Shown: positions 1 through 11,395, counted from the first letter of the stretch. The stretch is 64,000 bases of DNA from Staphylococcus gallinarum (GCF_000875895.1 NZ_JXCF01000010.1:1-64000), one strand, 5' to 3'. Made by a program: numbers and translations. Notes: generated by a model from the sequence alone, not told the origin.

Positions 1-5
1 AAAGA

Positions 6-52
6 AACCGCCATTATCAAACATCAGCAATAACAGATGGATAATGGCGGTT
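6..52. terminator. Terminator of the his operon
   Basis: A 13-bp perfect stem (AACCGCCATTATC at 6-18 paired with 40-52) contains a nested CATC/GATG stem. It is followed by U-rich sequence on both strands. It lies just past the hisIE stop codon and can serve the minus-strand his operon and any plus-strand gene to its left. Confidence 0.85.
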
Positions 53-79
53 ATTTTATAGATTCAATCGGTGAAGCTA

Positions 80-706
80 TTACCAATTCTCAACGTTTGA
101 GCGTTCACCTTTAAAATTATTTGATTTCTTATGTCGCTCAGCTAATACAGCTTCAACATCTTTAAAGTCAATGTCTAGTGCATGTAATAAAACAAATAGA
201 TGGTACATTAAATCTGCTGTTTCATTAGTTACTTCTGCTTTATCTGATTTCATCGCACCAATTACTACTTCAAATGCCTCTTCACCAAATTTTTTGGTTA
301 TTTTTTCAAGGCCTTCATTCAATAAATACTGTGTATAAGAATTTGATTTATCTGCATTTGCACTTTGATCAACTGTCTGCTCTAATTGTTGTACATTATA
401 AGGTACTTCAGTGTTAAAGCAACTTTGACTGCCTGTGTGACATGTGGGACCGTTTGGCACTACGTCTATTAAAATCGTATCTTGGTCACAATCTAGATAA
501 ATATTACGCACTTCTTGAGTGTGACCTGATGTTTCACCTTTAGTCCAAAGGCGCTCTTTTGATCGAGAATAGAAGCATACCACACGATCTTCTAGTGTTT
601 TGTTATAGGCAGCTTCATTCATGTAACCTAACATCAATACTTGTTTAGTGTTTACATCTTGTAATATAGCTGGTAATAAACCTTTAGAAAAGTCAGGTTG
701 TGTCAT
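80..706 (-). CDS. hisI: Bifunctional phosphoribosyl-AMP cyclohydrolase / phosphoribosyl-ATP pyrophosphatase
   Basis: HisIE fusion of 208 residues, carrying steps 2 and 3 of histidine biosynthesis in the cytoplasm. The N-terminal HisI domain (about 1-105) keeps the zinc cysteines C73, C89 and C96 with the standard 16- and 7-residue spacing, and the metal-binding DCDQD at 72-76. The C-terminal HisE domain (about 110-208) has the helical KFGEEAFEV motif and a second acidic ETADLMYH helix. It is the last gene of the nine-gene operon and overlaps hisF by 4 bases, so the two are translationally coupled. Confidence 0.97.
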   Translation of the reverse strand: MTQPDFSKGLLPAILQDVNTKQVLMLGYMNEAAYNKTLEDRVVCFYSRSKERLWTKGETSGHTQEVRNIYLDCDQDTILIDVVPNGPTCHTGSQSCFNTEVPYNVQQLEQTVDQSANADKSNSYTQYLLNEGLEKITKKFGEEAFEVVIGAMKSDKAEVTNETADLMYHLFVLLHALDIDFKDVEAVLAERHKKSNNFKGERSNVENW

Positions 707-1461
707 CTTACTGGAATACCTCCTTGTGACATTGTTTGCTTTATTTCGTTTACTGTTGTTTCTTTATCGTGCAGAATACTTGCTGCAAGACCAGCTGATA
801 CATTGGTTTGTTTAAAGAGATCCACAAAGTGGTCTGGATTTCCGCCACCACCTGAAGCAATGATTGGAATATTGACCAATGATTCAATGGCGTGTAAATG
901 TGAGACATCAAAGCCTTGTTTCATACCATCATGTGTCATACTGGTGATTAGCAGTTCGCCTGCACCAAGAAACTCTACTTGTTGAACCCAATCATATACT
1001 CTGACATCAGTACGTTGTTTGCCACCATGTGTATAGCAAAAGTAATCTTCTAATTCACTATCATAGTTACTATCAATTGCGATACAAATACATTGGCTTC
1101 CAAATTTTTCACTGGCTTCTTTAATAAATTGTGGGTTCTTTAAAGCGCTTGAATTTAATGATACCTTATCTGCACCGTGATTTAATAATTTCGAAATATC
1201 GTCTAAAGTTGATATACCACCGCCAACAGTAAGTGGAATAAATAATTTTTCGGCGGTTTCTTCAATAACATCTAGTACAAGGTCATGACCTGCCTCAGTT
1301 CGTGAAATATCAAGAAATACTAACTCATCAGCACCTTGTTCATTATAATAAAGAGCATAATCTACAGGATTACCAATATCGCGCAATCCTTTAAATTGAA
1401 TACCTTTTACTACACGCCCATCTTTGACATCAAGACAAGGGATAATACGTTTCTTGATCAT
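703..1461 (-). CDS. hisF: Imidazole glycerol phosphate synthase, cyclase subunit
   Basis: 252-residue (beta/alpha)8 barrel. With HisH it makes imidazole glycerol phosphate and AICAR from PRFAR and ammonia. The catalytic aspartates are at the canonical positions D11 ([14 protein letters not shown]) and D130 (CIAIDSN), and the phosphate-binding VGGGI and ASGGGG loops are present. It overlaps hisA upstream and hisIE downstream by 4 bases each, the usual coupled arrangement. Confidence 0.97.
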   Translation of the reverse strand: MIKKRIIPCLDVKDGRVVKGIQFKGLRDIGNPVDYALYYNEQGADELVFLDISRTEAGHDLVLDVIEETAEKLFIPLTVGGGISTLDDISKLLNHGADKVSLNSSALKNPQFIKEASEKFGSQCICIAIDSNYDSELEDYFCYTHGGKQRTDVRVYDWVQQVEFLGAGELLITSMTHDGMKQGFDVSHLHAIESLVNIPIIASGGGGNPDHFVDLFKQTNVSAGLAASILHDKETTVNEIKQTMSQGGIPVR

Positions 1462-2162
1462 GATAATCCCTCCCAGAAATTTGGATCATGTGCTGCTTTA
1501 CCTACAATTGCAGCGTGAACACCTAGTGTTTCAAGTTGGACTAAGTCTTGTTGGTGACGTATACCACCTGAAGCGACAACGTGTTTATCTGTAGCTTTTA
1601 CAAGTTGGCCAGTAATTTCAAAGTTTGGTCCTGATAGCTTCCCATCTTTCGAAATATCAGTATATATAATGCCGCCGAGCGGTAAGTGATTGATTTGTTC
1701 AACTAAATCAAATAAATCTAATTGAGCGTCTTGTTCCCAACCATTAATCTTTACTTCGCGACGATAAGCATCGACTGACAAATATAAGCGATTTGGATAT
1801 TTTTGAGCCATATCAGCTAGCCATGTTAAATCTTGAATCCCCTTCGTACCAATAATACAAAAATCGATATTAGCATCAAAATACTGTTGTATTGTTGTTT
1901 CGCTACGGATGCCGCCGCCAACTTCCATCGGTTTGTCAGTTAAATTTTTTAATGTTTTAATATAATCTTGCTCTATAGAAGATTGCTTTTTTGCACCGAT
2001 TAAATCGACAATATGAATTCGATCAACACACTGAAATTGATTGTAAAACTGTATACTTTCTTCAGCAGTACGTGCCATTTTTTCTTCTGAGTCATATTTT
2101 CCCTCTGTCAATCTCACGCTTGTAGCATTGATTAAATCAATTGCTGGCCATAATTTGATCAT
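1458..2162 (-). CDS. hisA: ProFAR isomerase
   Basis: 234-residue (beta/alpha)8 barrel homologous to HisF that performs the Amadori rearrangement of ProFAR to PRFAR. The catalytic pair is D9 (LWPAID) and D131 (YLSVDAYR), with phosphate loops VGGGIRS and ASGGIRH. The start codon lies inside the 3' end of hisH (26-base overlap), and the stop overlaps the hisF start by 4 bases. Confidence 0.97.
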   Translation of the reverse strand: MIKLWPAIDLINATSVRLTEGKYDSEEKMARTAEESIQFYNQFQCVDRIHIVDLIGAKKQSSIEQDYIKTLKNLTDKPMEVGGGIRSETTIQQYFDANIDFCIIGTKGIQDLTWLADMAQKYPNRLYLSVDAYRREVKINGWEQDAQLDLFDLVEQINHLPLGGIIYTDISKDGKLSGPNFEITGQLVKATDKHVVASGGIRHQQDLVQLETLGVHAAIVGKAAHDPNFWEGLS

Positions 2163-2733
2163 TTAAGAATCCGCCTTTCAGAGCTTGGTTTAGTATTGCT
2201 AGTCCATTTTCACCGCTTTTTTCAGGATGAAATTGAATACCAATATAATGTCTATGTTGAACAATTGCAGGTATTTGTGCACCGTATTCTGCATAAGCAA
2301 CTACAAATTGTGACATTTCTGCTTGGTAAGAATGTACAAAATATACATCATGTGTCAATTGTTGTTGATTGCTGACGAGGTTATTCCACCCCAAGTGAGG
2401 AACGGGATAAGGTGTATCAATAGGTACGATTTTTCCAGGGATTAACTTCAAACCTGCAACATCGCCTTCTGCGCTCCAATCGAATAATAGTTGCATACCT
2501 AAACAAATACCGATAATAGGTTTGTCGTGAATTGCTTTTAAAATAGCATCTAAGCCACGTTCTTCGATTGCACGCATTGCATCTTTAAAGTGTCCTACAC
2601 CAGGAAGGATAACTAATTCAGCAGCCTCAATTTCACTTTGCTTGTCAGTTAAAATAGCATCATAACCCAAGTGTTTCACTGCACGTTGTACATTGCGAAT
2701 ATTTCCCAAACCATAATCTATAATAGCAATCAT
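2137..2733 (-). CDS. hisH: Imidazole glycerol phosphate synthase, glutamine amidotransferase subunit
   Basis: 198-residue class I glutamine amidotransferase that supplies ammonia to HisF. The triad is visible: nucleophile C77 in GICLGMQLL, and H168 and E170 in IQFHPEKSG. The oxyanion-side PGVGHF loop is at about 44-49. It overlaps hisB by 4 bases and runs 26 bases into hisA. Confidence 0.97.
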   Translation of the reverse strand: MIAIIDYGLGNIRNVQRAVKHLGYDAILTDKQSEIEAAELVILPGVGHFKDAMRAIEERGLDAILKAIHDKPIIGICLGMQLLFDWSAEGDVAGLKLIPGKIVPIDTPYPVPHLGWNNLVSNQQQLTHDVYFVHSYQAEMSQFVVAYAEYGAQIPAIVQHRHYIGIQFHPEKSGENGLAILNQALKGGFLNDQIMASN

Positions 2734-3308
2734 TCAATCACACCCTTAGACGAAGGTACACCGTCATAATCATTCTGTGATAATGCCTCTTTAAGTGCTC
2801 TTGCGAATGATTTGAAAATACTTTCGATTTCGTGATGTGTATTGCCACCACGTAATAAATCAATATGCGTGGTAAGACGTGCGTTAATAACTAACGCGTG
2901 GAAGAATTCTTCTACTAATTCAGTATCGAAAGTTCCGACTTTTTCTTTACTAAATTCGGCATTAAATGACAAATAGGGGCGACCGCTAATATCGACAACG
3001 GTACGTGATAGTGTTTCATCCATAGGGATATAGCTGTGACCGTAGCGTTTGAAACTTGTACGATCTTTAACCATTTCTAACAGTAATTGACCTAAAACAA
3101 TGCCAATATCTTCTGTTACATGGTGGTCATCAACTTCGGTATCACCATTTGCTTCAATTTGTAAAGATAGCTGACTATGAAAGCTAAAGAGGGTCAACAT
3201 ATGGTCTAAAAAGCCAACACCTGTATTGATATTACTTTCGCTAGCATCATTGGCAAGCGTGATATTTAATTGCGTTTCTGCCGTATTACGCTTCTTTTGA
3301 TAAGTCAT
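2730..3308 (-). CDS. hisB: Imidazoleglycerol-phosphate dehydratase
   Basis: 192-residue monofunctional HisB. It dehydrates imidazole glycerol phosphate and lacks the phosphatase domain fused to it in enterobacteria. Metal-binding motifs DDHHVTEDIG and GGNTHHEIES are intact, and the N-terminal GVGFLDHML is typical. Its start lies inside the 3' end of the upstream aminotransferase gene (23-base overlap). Confidence 0.97.
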   Translation of the reverse strand: MTYQKKRNTAETQLNITLANDASESNINTGVGFLDHMLTLFSFHSQLSLQIEANGDTEVDDHHVTEDIGIVLGQLLLEMVKDRTSFKRYGHSYIPMDETLSRTVVDISGRPYLSFNAEFSKEKVGTFDTELVEEFFHALVINARLTTHIDLLRGGNTHHEIESIFKSFARALKEALSQNDYDGVPSSKGVIE

Positions 3309-4290
3309 ATTGAATCCTCCAGTTTTTAATAATTTCTGCTAACTGATCTAATTGCTCGTCAGTTGCTATAGAATAGCGAACATAGTCTGCCATATTCGGT
3401 TCATCATATAAACGAGGTAAGAAACCATGTTCTTGTATATATTTGCCTAAGCTATGTGCAGCTTCACCTTTAGTTAATACAAAGTTTGTCGCAGAAGGGT
3501 AAATTTTGATGATATCTGAGACTTTACTTTCAAAAATATTACGTAACTTGATAGCTAGACGGCGTTGTTCTTCAATAAAGCTAGCAGTCATCTTTTCATG
3601 TTCAAACATATATATAGCAATATATAAGGTGATTGTATTTAATGGATAAGGATGTTCAATGCGTTGTATGCGTTGGATGGTTTCTTCTGTACCAATTAAC
3701 ACACCTAATCGTAACCCTGCAATACCAAATGCTTTAGACAATGTACGCATTTGAAGTATATGTGGTGCTAAATCAATCTCATAAGCTTCGCCAAAGTCCA
3801 AATAAGCTTCATCGATTACGAAATAGCCTCCAATCGCTTTCATCTTATCTGCTATAGCTGTTAGAAATGGTAATGAATATTGATGACCTGTCGGATTATG
3901 AGGATTACTCATGATGAAGAATGCCGGTCGTACATCATCAATACGTTGTAAAATTGTGTCTAAATTAAATGTTAAATCATCTTCAGCATCTACAAATTCA
4001 ATAGGTCTATTTACTTGTCCTGCATATGCTTGATACATAAAGAAGTCGGGGTTAAGTGTTAATACAGGACCATCAGGCATGATGAGCATTAGCTTTTGTA
4101 TCAATTCATCTGAACCATTACCAGCTGTAATTTGTGTTGGCTTAAGGTTAAAATATTTAGCATAAGCAGTCTTAAATCGATTATATTCATCATCAGGATA
4201 AAAATTAAATGTGGCTTGTTGTATAATATCGGCAAGCTGCTCATTTGATAATGGGCGCAGGGGACTTTCATTTTTGTTTATTCTAATCAT
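3286..4290 (-). CDS. hisC: Histidinol-phosphate aminotransferase
   Basis: 334-residue fold-type I PLP aminotransferase. The PLP lysine is K186 in RTLSKAFGIAG, with the substrate-side SNPHNPTG motif at about 128-135 and FVIDEAY at about 157-163. Position between hisD and hisB fixes the substrate as imidazole acetol phosphate. The start has an AAGGAG site 9 bases upstream. It is somewhat shorter than the roughly 350 residues common for HisC, without visible loss of motifs. Confidence 0.93.
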   Translation of the reverse strand: MIRINKNESPLRPLSNEQLADIIQQATFNFYPDDEYNRFKTAYAKYFNLKPTQITAGNGSDELIQKLMLIMPDGPVLTLNPDFFMYQAYAGQVNRPIEFVDAEDDLTFNLDTILQRIDDVRPAFFIMSNPHNPTGHQYSLPFLTAIADKMKAIGGYFVIDEAYLDFGEAYEIDLAPHILQMRTLSKAFGIAGLRLGVLIGTEETIQRIQRIEHPYPLNTITLYIAIYMFEHEKMTASFIEEQRRLAIKLRNIFESKVSDIIKIYPSATNFVLTKGEAAHSLGKYIQEHGFLPRLYDEPNMADYVRYSIATDEQLDQLAEIIKNWRIQYDLSKEA

Positions 4291-4296
4291 TATCTG

Positions 4297-5550
4297 TTAC
4301 TCCTTTGTCGTACGAACTTGTACAGATTGTTCGTGGTTATATAACGCTTCAGTATGTGCTAGAGTTCGTGCTGCGTCTTCAATCTGATTGAATGACTTTT
4401 CTGATAAATTAATTACTGAATGACGTGTTAAGAAATCATTTACAGATAATCCATTTGTAAAACGAGCTGTTTGATTTGTTGGTAAGACATGACTTGGTCC
4501 AGCTACATAATCTCCAATGACCTCAGGTGAATAATACCCTAAGAATAATGCTCCGACATAACGTACTTTATTTAAATATGCTTCTGGGTTTCTAGTTTGT
4601 ATAGAAGCGTGTTCTGGTGCTATTTGATTCATGACGTCGCTTGCTTCGTCTTGATTTGCTACAGCTATTAAAAAGTGATTGTTTTGCAAACTAGCTTCTA
4701 CAATAGGCTGACGCTCAATTGTACGTAATTGTTCTTGTATATTACTTTCCAAACGTTCTAAGACGTCACGATCTTCACTGATAACAAACGTTCTAGCCAA
4801 TTCATCATGTTCGGCTTGGGCAAAGACATCATACGTGATGGCATTTAAATCTGCAGTGTCATCAATGATTAAGGCGATTTCACTTGGTCCAGCTATTTGA
4901 TCGATTCCTACTTGTCCGTAGAGATATTTCTTAGCATATGCAACATATTGATTACCTGGTCCTACAATTTTATCGACTTTAGGTATCGTTTCGGTACCAT
5001 AAGCGAGTGCAGCAATACTTTGAGCGCCACCCACTTGATAGACATTGTCGGCGCCTGCGATATAGCATGCGGCAAGTACAGCATCAGAAAGTCCATGTTG
5101 TTGTGGTGGTGTGACCACAGTAATATCTTCTACACCTGCTACCTTAGCTAATGTTACTGTCATTAATACCGTCGATGGGTAACTCGCTTTACCGCCCGGT
5201 ACGTAAACACCGACACGTTCTAAAGGATGATACATTTCATAACATTCAGCTGTACCTTGATTATCTGACCACTTTATTGTTGTTTGAAATGCTTTGATGC
5301 GCTCATGGCTTGTTGTGAGTGCTTCACGTAATGCTCCATCTATATTGTTATAAGCTGTTACTAAATCACTATATGGGATAGCTAGGTCATTTGTTTCAAC
5401 ACCATCTAATTGTGCGTTATAAGCTTTTAAAGCTGAATCACCTGATGCTTTAACTGTGTCGCAAATCTCTTTAACTACAGGGTATAAGTCTTCATTAAGT
5501 GAAGATTGGCTTAAAAAGTCTTTGAGAAAAGTTGATTTATCTATTATCAA
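4297..5550 (-). CDS. hisD: Histidinol dehydrogenase
   Basis: Zinc-dependent NAD enzyme for the last two oxidations to histidine. Motifs include the glycine-rich [21 protein letters not shown] and AGPSEIALI segments and the catalytic QAEHDE, with APEHAS and GPSHVLPT near the C terminus. I place the start at a TTG (5550), because GGAGGTG sits 7 bases upstream and this gives about 417 residues, the usual length. A longer ATG-started frame would need about 14 extra residues and has no ribosome site. It overlaps hisG by 14 bases. Confidence 0.93.
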   Translation of the reverse strand: MIIDKSTFLKDFLSQSSLNEDLYPVVKEICDTVKASGDSALKAYNAQLDGVETNDLAIPYSDLVTAYNNIDGALREALTTSHERIKAFQTTIKWSDNQGTAECYEMYHPLERVGVYVPGGKASYPSTVLMTVTLAKVAGVEDITVVTPPQQHGLSDAVLAACYIAGADNVYQVGGAQSIAALAYGTETIPKVDKIVGPGNQYVAYAKKYLYGQVGIDQIAGPSEIALIIDDTADLNAITYDVFAQAEHDELARTFVISEDRDVLERLESNIQEQLRTIERQPIVEASLQNNHFLIAVANQDEASDVMNQIAPEHASIQTRNPEAYLNKVRYVGALFLGYYSPEVIGDYVAGPSHVLPTNQTARFTNGLSVNDFLTRHSVINLSEKSFNQIEDAARTLAHTEALYNHEQSVQVRTTKE

Positions 5551-6154
5551 TGAGTGACACCTCCAATGTTTGAATAAATGTATCAATTTCATTTGATTTT
5601 TTAAAATATGCTTCTTTATTGGTGATTAGTTTTGCGTTAATATTTTTTAGCGTGTCCTTTTCAACTAAACCATTAGATTTAAGTGTCGTACCTGTTTGAA
5701 CAATATCAACGATGCCATCCACCATATCGACTAAACATGCCAACTCAATAGATCCTGAAAGCTTAACCAATTCAACATCTAAACCTTGAGCTTCAAAGTA
5801 TGATTTTGCAGTTTTCGTATAAGAAGTGGCTACTTTTTTAAATTGAGTTGTTTCTGGTTTGGATGCTAATGCAAAGTGACATTCTCCGAAAGGTAAGTCT
5901 AATAAATTATTAATTGTATAATTACCTTCTTCTAAAATATCGCTCCCCACAATACCAACGTCTGCTACACCTTGTTCTACATAGATGGGTACATCGCTCC
6001 CTTTGACCAGTACAAACTGTATATCATCTACAGAAATTAATAATTGGCGCTCTCTTTGTTCTAGTGCATCTGCTAATTTTTGTTCATCTATTTCATATAA
6101 ATAAGCAATGAAGCTTTTTAATAAGCGTCCTTTTGCTAAAGCTACAGTAAGCAT
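5537..6154 (-). CDS. hisG: ATP phosphoribosyltransferase, short-form catalytic subunit
   Basis: First, committed step of histidine biosynthesis. At 205 residues it is the short form, which lacks the C-terminal histidine-sensing domain and needs HisZ as regulatory partner. Visible are the periplasmic-binding-protein-like core with [13 protein letters not shown] and the PRPP-binding [13 protein letters not shown]. hisZ lies 22 bases upstream, so the two subunits are made together. Confidence 0.96.
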   Translation of the reverse strand: MLTVALAKGRLLKSFIAYLYEIDEQKLADALEQRERQLLISVDDIQFVLVKGSDVPIYVEQGVADVGIVGSDILEEGNYTINNLLDLPFGECHFALASKPETTQFKKVATSYTKTAKSYFEAQGLDVELVKLSGSIELACLVDMVDGIVDIVQTGTTLKSNGLVEKDTLKNINAKLITNKEAYFKKSNEIDTFIQTLEVSLIDNR

Positions 6155-6176
6155 AAATTTCTCTCCTTTATTTTCT

Positions 6177-6992
6177 TTAAAGTATAAATCCTAGTCCGAA
6201 ACCTTCTAATTCACCTTTATAAAATCCACCAGTTAACTGTTGTGATTTATTATTTTTTAGATGGCAACGCATGAATGCACCTTTGTAATAAGATCGTGGT
6301 GGTTGTGGTGTGATGTCTAAGTGTATATTAGTGATGTCATTCGATTTAAACCATTGTTCCCAACGACGCAGTGCTTGAATTGTTTTGTGATCATATGGAA
6401 AAAGTTGGCTTAACAAGTTTAATTGTTCAGTTGTTTTAGTCGTTAATAATTGAACAACAGGGTGTGCTGAACCTAGTTGTGTTGTTAATTCAGATATATT
6501 GCGTTCTTGAATTAAATTTAAGATATCTTGAGTTTGTTCATTTGCCGATAATAATAAATCTATAAGTTGATAGTGACCTAAAATAACAAAATCTATATCA
6601 TCGTTTAACGTTGTTTGTATAAATTTGTAAAATGTTAAAAAATCGTCTTGCATATCGCTAACAGTAGGGTTATAGTGCTCGATTCCTAGTTGTGTGTATA
6701 CCTCATTGTCACGAACGATGGGTCCTGTGTAAGCTACCCTTTGATATTGTGGTGGATAGTTACTGTAATAACGTAATAATTGATCGGTAAAATCATTGCG
6801 CAGCGCGTAAATATGATGATCATGTTGCCAAAAACTACGTTCAGTCATTTGTTGTAAATCGTCCTTTGTCAACGATTGCCACGACAATGACTCTATAAAG
6901 CTAAAATCTACTAAATTAAAGTCATTATCTTGAAAATGCTTTAAAAATGACAATTCATATTCTTTGTTTTTTATCAATGCAGTTGTATTCAT
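6177..6992 (-). CDS. hisZ: ATP phosphoribosyltransferase regulatory subunit
   Basis: 271-residue histidyl-tRNA-synthetase-like paralogue that activates short-form HisG and mediates histidine feedback. Recognisable traces of the class II synthetase fold are [10 protein letters not shown] and QLGIEHY. It is much shorter than Bacillus HisZ (about 390), which agrees with the compact version I know from staphylococci. It is the first gene of the operon and sets the promoter position. Confidence 0.9.
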   Translation of the reverse strand: MNTTALIKNKEYELSFLKHFQDNDFNLVDFSFIESLSWQSLTKDDLQQMTERSFWQHDHHIYALRNDFTDQLLRYYSNYPPQYQRVAYTGPIVRDNEVYTQLGIEHYNPTVSDMQDDFLTFYKFIQTTLNDDIDFVILGHYQLIDLLLSANEQTQDILNLIQERNISELTTQLGSAHPVVQLLTTKTTEQLNLLSQLFPYDHKTIQALRRWEQWFKSNDITNIHLDITPQPPRSYYKGAFMRCHLKNNKSQQLTGGFYKGELEGFGLGFIL

Positions 6993-7393
6993 ATTATGAC
7001 CACCTTTTTACTTTTACTCTCTACCGAACTAAAGTGTAATGATAAAATATACTGTAACATAGTTGATTTTTTAATTCAATAAATATTCTGAAAATAATAA
7101 AATTTCAAAAGCCTAATTTATTGAGAATGTAGATTATAGTATTGAAATACCCCAGTTTTAGAATGTGAAAACGGGGGTAGTGTGGCTGTTGAACTATAAA
7201 AAAATAGCCATGTAAACAAAATGATGTCGAGTTAATATAGCATCAATTGTTACATAGCTGTTGAGTATGTGAGGTATTCAATGTGATTACAGCAAATATT
7301 AATCGTTGCAATGAGCATACTGTATTTAGAAAGAATTATCTAGTTGAAACGATTGTGATTTAACGTATAAATGTAAAATAGGGCGTGCTAGAT
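6993..7393. other. Intergenic region between hisZ and dsdA
   Basis: Besides the his promoter and CodY-like box, it holds an inverted repeat at 7148-7179 (TACCCC-A-GTTTT / AAAAC-GGGGGTA, 8-base loop) without a U-tract on either strand. No T-box or other leader structure for histidine was seen. The rest, about 7200-7390, shows no open frame with a ribosome site. Confidence 0.6.
7051..7096 (-). promoter_or_regulatory. Putative his operon promoter with CodY-like box
   Basis: On the minus strand a -35 TTGAAT (7074-7079) and a -10 TACAGT (7051-7056) are 17 bases apart. Directly upstream of the -35, 7082-7096 reads AATATTCTGAAAATA, 13 of 15 matches to the CodY consensus AATTTTCWGAAAATT. CodY repression of his genes when branched-chain amino acids and GTP are plentiful is known in S. 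aureus; the site here is inferred. The -10 is weak. Confidence 0.5.
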
Positions 7394-8695
7394 TTATCTT
7401 AAGTTGGCACCATAATTTAAATACTGTTTCTTTTCATCTTCAGGTACCATATTTCCACCGGTAGACCATACAATATGTGTTGCTTGATCTGTAGGTATGC
7501 CTTGTGTTTTAGCTTGTTTAATCGTCGCTCTGATTCCATCGAACCCAGAAGCGGCTGAAGGCTCAATAAATATATCCTCTGTTTGATGTAACATTGAAAT
7601 ATAACGATACATTTGTTGGTCATCAACAGTAAAAACGCCAAAGAGTAAGTGATTCATTATTTGACCTACTAGACGGGATGGCCTAGATACTGCTAAACCG
7701 TCTGCAGCTGTGCGACCATCTAAGCCAATATCTGTTACGGCAATTTGATCATGGAGTTGTGTCATCATGCCAAGTAACATACAAGGTGCATGTGTAGGTT
7801 CGGCAAATACACAATGAACATGTGGTCCAAGTATTTGTTTAAGTCCAAAGGTAACGCCTCCGGGACCGCCACCGACACCACAAGGTAAATAAACAAATAA
7901 TGGATGATCGGCATCGACAACTATGCGGTTATCTTGTAGTTGTTGTTTTAATCGTAATGCAGCAACGGTATATCCTAAAAATAAATCAGCAGAACCTTCA
8001 TCATCTACGAAATGACATGTTGGGTCACTTGCGGCTAATTTTCGGCCTTCAGCAACCGCAAATTGATAATCTGATTGATGTTCAATGACGTTAACACCGT
8101 ATCGACGAAGAAGGTCTTTTTTCCACTGACGGGCATCGCTAGACATATGTACGTCAACGGAAAAACCTAACTTAGCACTCATTATGCCAATACTTAATCC
8201 CAAATTGCCCGTTGATCCGACAGCAATCTTATATTGCTTAAATAGTTGACGATAGGTATCTGTTGCTAAAATTTTATAGTCATCATTATAAGTTAAGTCA
8301 CCAGCTGTTTGAGCAACGGATTCGGCAAATTTTAATACTTCATAAATACCGCCACGCGCTTTAATTGAACCAGATATTGATAATTCGTGATCGCATTTTA
8401 ACCAAAGGTTGGCATATGTGTTGTCACCAAATTGATGGGACAACTGTTCTTGCATTGCTGGAATTTGCTTTAATGGAGATTCTATTATGCCATTTAATGG
8501 TTCTGTCTCTGGGAAGACGTGACGAATATAACTCGCAAAACGCTCTAATCTTGCTGCCGCATCTTCTATATCTTCGATTGTAAAAGGTAACTCATTATTT
8601 GAACCGTAATTTGGATTATGCCAAAAGGTTGGCGTATAGGTTTGCAATGTTGAAATTAAAGGATTTGATTGTTGTAAGTGTTCGATATTTAGCAT
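7394..8695 (-). CDS. dsdA: D-serine ammonia-lyase
   Basis: PLP enzyme converting D-serine to pyruvate and ammonia, about 433 residues, the usual DsdA length. The PLP lysine lies in [14 protein letters not shown], the phosphate-binding glycine loop in [11 protein letters not shown] and a second one in [12 protein letters not shown] choose the ATG at 8695, because AGGAGG is 6 bases before it; the ATG at 8701 overlaps that site. It stands alone on the minus strand, without an adjacent dsdX or dsdC. In S. saprophyticus DsdA allows growth in D-serine-rich urine; here the role is inferred from family only. Confidence 0.93.
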   Translation of the reverse strand: MLNIEHLQQSNPLISTLQTYTPTFWHNPNYGSNNELPFTIEDIEDAAARLERFASYIRHVFPETEPLNGIIESPLKQIPAMQEQLSHQFGDNTYANLWLKCDHELSISGSIKARGGIYEVLKFAESVAQTAGDLTYNDDYKILATDTYRQLFKQYKIAVGSTGNLGLSIGIMSAKLGFSVDVHMSSDARQWKKDLLRRYGVNVIEHQSDYQFAVAEGRKLAASDPTCHFVDDEGSADLFLGYTVAALRLKQQLQDNRIVVDADHPLFVYLPCGVGGGPGGVTFGLKQILGPHVHCVFAEPTHAPCMLLGMMTQLHDQIAVTDIGLDGRTAADGLAVSRPSRLVGQIMNHLLFGVFTVDDQQMYRYISMLHQTEDIFIEPSAASGFDGIRATIKQAKTQGIPTDQATHIVWSTGGNMVPEDEKKQYLNYGANLR

Positions 8696-8701
8696 ATGCA
8701 T

Positions 8702-9169
8702 CCTCCTAGTAAGGGTTGTCTTGTAACATCATTATCATCATTATATCAAAATTATAAGCTGCGTTTGTAATGGTAACTGGGGGAGCGCCTGTGAAAAGAA
8801 ATGCTACATAGTTAAAGTTATTCTAAAAAAATCGGTCCTTTGAGATATGTATTGGATATTGGAATATATATCATAATAAAAAATAACCAGTAAATGTGTC
8901 TAAAGACATTTACTGGTTAGATAATTTGGATGAATTCATTTGTCTGAGTAATATTTTTTTAAGCTGATACCTCAGACTTATTATATTTACAAAATTTAAT
9001 ATTATTGAATAGCTTTTTAAAGGGGTGTCTACGACCTGGTCGTGATAGTCACCATGCAATTATAGGATTATAACAAGCAAACACTGTAGTTAAAGTGAGT
9101 GACTGTTATAGTTTAGTTAGTATAATGAATTTAACATAACAATAGTTACAACTATGCTAATGATTTGAA
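8702..9169. other. Intergenic region between dsdA and ppk
   Basis: Contains the ppk terminator (8885-8918), an inverted repeat GTCTGAG/CTCAGAC (8942-8948 and 8971-8977) flanking a T-run, and a small hairpin ACGACCTGGTCGT at 9031-9043. No convincing coding frame was found. Confidence 0.5.
8885..8918 (-). terminator. Terminator downstream of ppx-ppk
   Basis: A 13-bp perfect stem (AACCAGTAAATGT / ACATTTACTGGTT) is followed on the minus strand by a T-rich tract. It lies about 250 bases past the ppk stop codon. Confidence 0.75.
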
Positions 9170-11329
9170 TTATTTTTTGAAAGAATTTCTTAATTTAGAA
9201 AACCAGCCACTTTTGGATGATACAGTCAAACCGCTTGGCTTTGATGCTTGTGCCTTGAGTTCTGAGCCAAATTCCATTGCTTCTTTCATTAAATAAGCTT
9301 GTGAATTTAATGGTGATAAATTGTTTTGTATATAATGGTAATGACCTTCATTATCTTGGAAGCGTCCTTTTTGATTATCAGACAATTGTAAGTTCATATA
9401 GTTCAATAATCTTTGACCGATCACTTTGTCTTCAATAGGGAACAAGATTTCGACTCTTTTAATCATATTTCTAGTCATCGCATCTGCAGAAGATAGATAA
9501 ATTTTTTCGTCCCCATTATTATGGAAATAATATATTCTAGAATGTTCTAAAAAGCGACCAACAATACTGACAACTTCAATATTGTCACTAATCCCAGGTA
9601 TACCTGGTTTAAGGCAACAAATCCCACGTATAATTAATTGGACTTTAACACCTGCACAAGATGCTTCGAATAATTTTAAAATAATATCTTTGTCTGTTAG
9701 AGAATTCATCTTCATTATAATTTTGCCATTCCCATGTTCTCGATGTGCTCGAATCTCACAGTCAATTCGATCAATAAAGACATCTCTGATATCAAACGGT
9801 GCAACGATAATTTTATTATAATCTGGTTTAACCGAATAACCGCTAAGATAATTAAAGAATTTTAAAGCGTCGTCAGCAATTTCTTTGTCAGTAGTGATAA
9901 TCCCCATATCAGTATAGATTTTTGCAGTTTTATCATTGTAGTTGCCGGTACCTAGATGAACGAAAGAAGTAAGCTTATTATTTACACGTTTAACGACTAA
10001 GGCTATTTTGCTATGTGTCTTTAAATTAGTCATACCGTAAATAACATGACAACCAGCATCTTCTAACATTCTCGCCCAATGGACATTGTTTTCTTCATCG
10101 AAGCGGGCTTTCAATTCAACCAATACAGTTACTTGTTTCCCTTTTTCAGCAGCTTCTTTAAGACTATTTATAATTGGCGAGTCTTTACTGACCCTGTATA
10201 ATGTCTGTTTAATAGCAATGGTGTTGGGATCTTCAGCAGCATCACGTATAAAATCAACAATAGGTTCAAAGGATTCATACGGGTGATGGAAAAAGATATC
10301 TCGTTCTAGAGATAAATCAAATAAATTATGTGTGCCTAATGAACTTGGCAATTGTGGTACATACTTTCTATAAGTCAGATGACTTAATTTATTTGATAGA
10401 TGATCAACTAAACCAAAAAGCATAGTTAAATCTAAAGGTCCATCTACAAAGTAAACTTCTTCATCTTTCACATCTAATTGATTCATAATCCAAACAATAT
10501 CTTCGTAAGCAGCATGACGTCCGTCAACTTCTAAACGTACAGCACTACCACTCTTACGTTCCTTTAAGAAACGTTCAATCTCAATTAATAAGTCTTCGGC
10601 GCCTTCTTCATGAATTGATAAATCGGCATTACGTGTAATTCTAAAGGTAAATGTGTTGAGCACCTCATATCCAGTGAATAATTCATTGATAAAGAAGGTG
10701 ATAATATCTTCAACCATGATAATATATTGCTTTTTACCTTCGTTTAAATATACAAAACGAGGTATCAATGATGGAATTTGAACAATAGCAGAATTGATTG
10801 CATCATCGGTATCGATATCGACAAAAATATTTAAACTTTTATTATTGAGTTTTGGGAATGGATGATATGCATCAATTCCTAATGGAGTTAGTGTAGGTAA
10901 TATATTTGATTTGAATTCGGTTGCCAATTGTTCTAATAGCGCATCATCAAGCGCTTCTGGTGTGACAATTTCGACTTGATATTGACGCAACTCGTTCACA
11001 AGTTCGTTATAGCGTTGATATTGTAAGTCGACATAGCGCTTATTTTTCAACTTAATTTCATTGAGTTGTTGTCTGGGTGTTAACTGTGCTTTATTTTCAG
11101 GTTTATCGTATCCTAGCTTAACTTGGTCTTGTAGGCCAGCAACACGAACCATAAAAAATTCATCTAAATTAGAACTAAATATTGATATAAAGTTCAGTTG
11201 TTCAAGTAGGGGATTATTTTTATCTTGTGCTTCTTGTAATACACGATAATTAAAATCTAACCAACTGAGTTCCCTGTTATTATAATATTGTGGTAAATTC
11301 AAATCTTTTTCTCCCAAATTTCTTTGCAT
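9170..11329 (-). CDS. ppk: Polyphosphate kinase 1
   Basis: 719-residue PPK1 that polymerises the terminal phosphate of ATP into polyphosphate, and reversibly makes ATP. The four-domain family pattern is visible: N-terminal [15 protein letters not shown], a head domain, and two PLD-like catalytic domains. The autophosphorylated histidine is expected in LKTHSKIAL and the second catalytic histidine in [21 protein letters not shown] also matches. It lies 66 bases downstream of ppx on the same strand, so synthesis and degradation enzymes are co-transcribed. Confidence 0.95.
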   Translation of the reverse strand: MQRNLGEKDLNLPQYYNNRELSWLDFNYRVLQEAQDKNNPLLEQLNFISIFSSNLDEFFMVRVAGLQDQVKLGYDKPENKAQLTPRQQLNEIKLKNKRYVDLQYQRYNELVNELRQYQVEIVTPEALDDALLEQLATEFKSNILPTLTPLGIDAYHPFPKLNNKSLNIFVDIDTDDAINSAIVQIPSLIPRFVYLNEGKKQYIIMVEDIITFFINELFTGYEVLNTFTFRITRNADLSIHEEGAEDLLIEIERFLKERKSGSAVRLEVDGRHAAYEDIVWIMNQLDVKDEEVYFVDGPLDLTMLFGLVDHLSNKLSHLTYRKYVPQLPSSLGTHNLFDLSLERDIFFHHPYESFEPIVDFIRDAAEDPNTIAIKQTLYRVSKDSPIINSLKEAAEKGKQVTVLVELKARFDEENNVHWARMLEDAGCHVIYGMTNLKTHSKIALVVKRVNNKLTSFVHLGTGNYNDKTAKIYTDMGIITTDKEIADDALKFFNYLSGYSVKPDYNKIIVAPFDIRDVFIDRIDCEIRAHREHGNGKIIMKMNSLTDKDIILKLFEASCAGVKVQLIIRGICCLKPGIPGISDNIEVVSIVGRFLEHSRIYYFHNNGDEKIYLSSADAMTRNMIKRVEILFPIEDKVIGQRLLNYMNLQLSDNQKGRFQDNEGHYHYIQNNLSPLNSQAYLMKEAMEFGSELKAQASKPSGLTVSSKSGWFSKLRNSFKK

Positions 11330-11395
11330 AATGACTATTACACCTCGTTATAAACTAAAATCATGTTTTGATAAACATAATTTATCATATGAATT

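Noticed and set aside
4897..5151. Open frame of 84 codons opposite hisD
   Set aside because: It lies entirely inside the well-supported hisD gene on the other strand, without ribosome site or recognisable protein.
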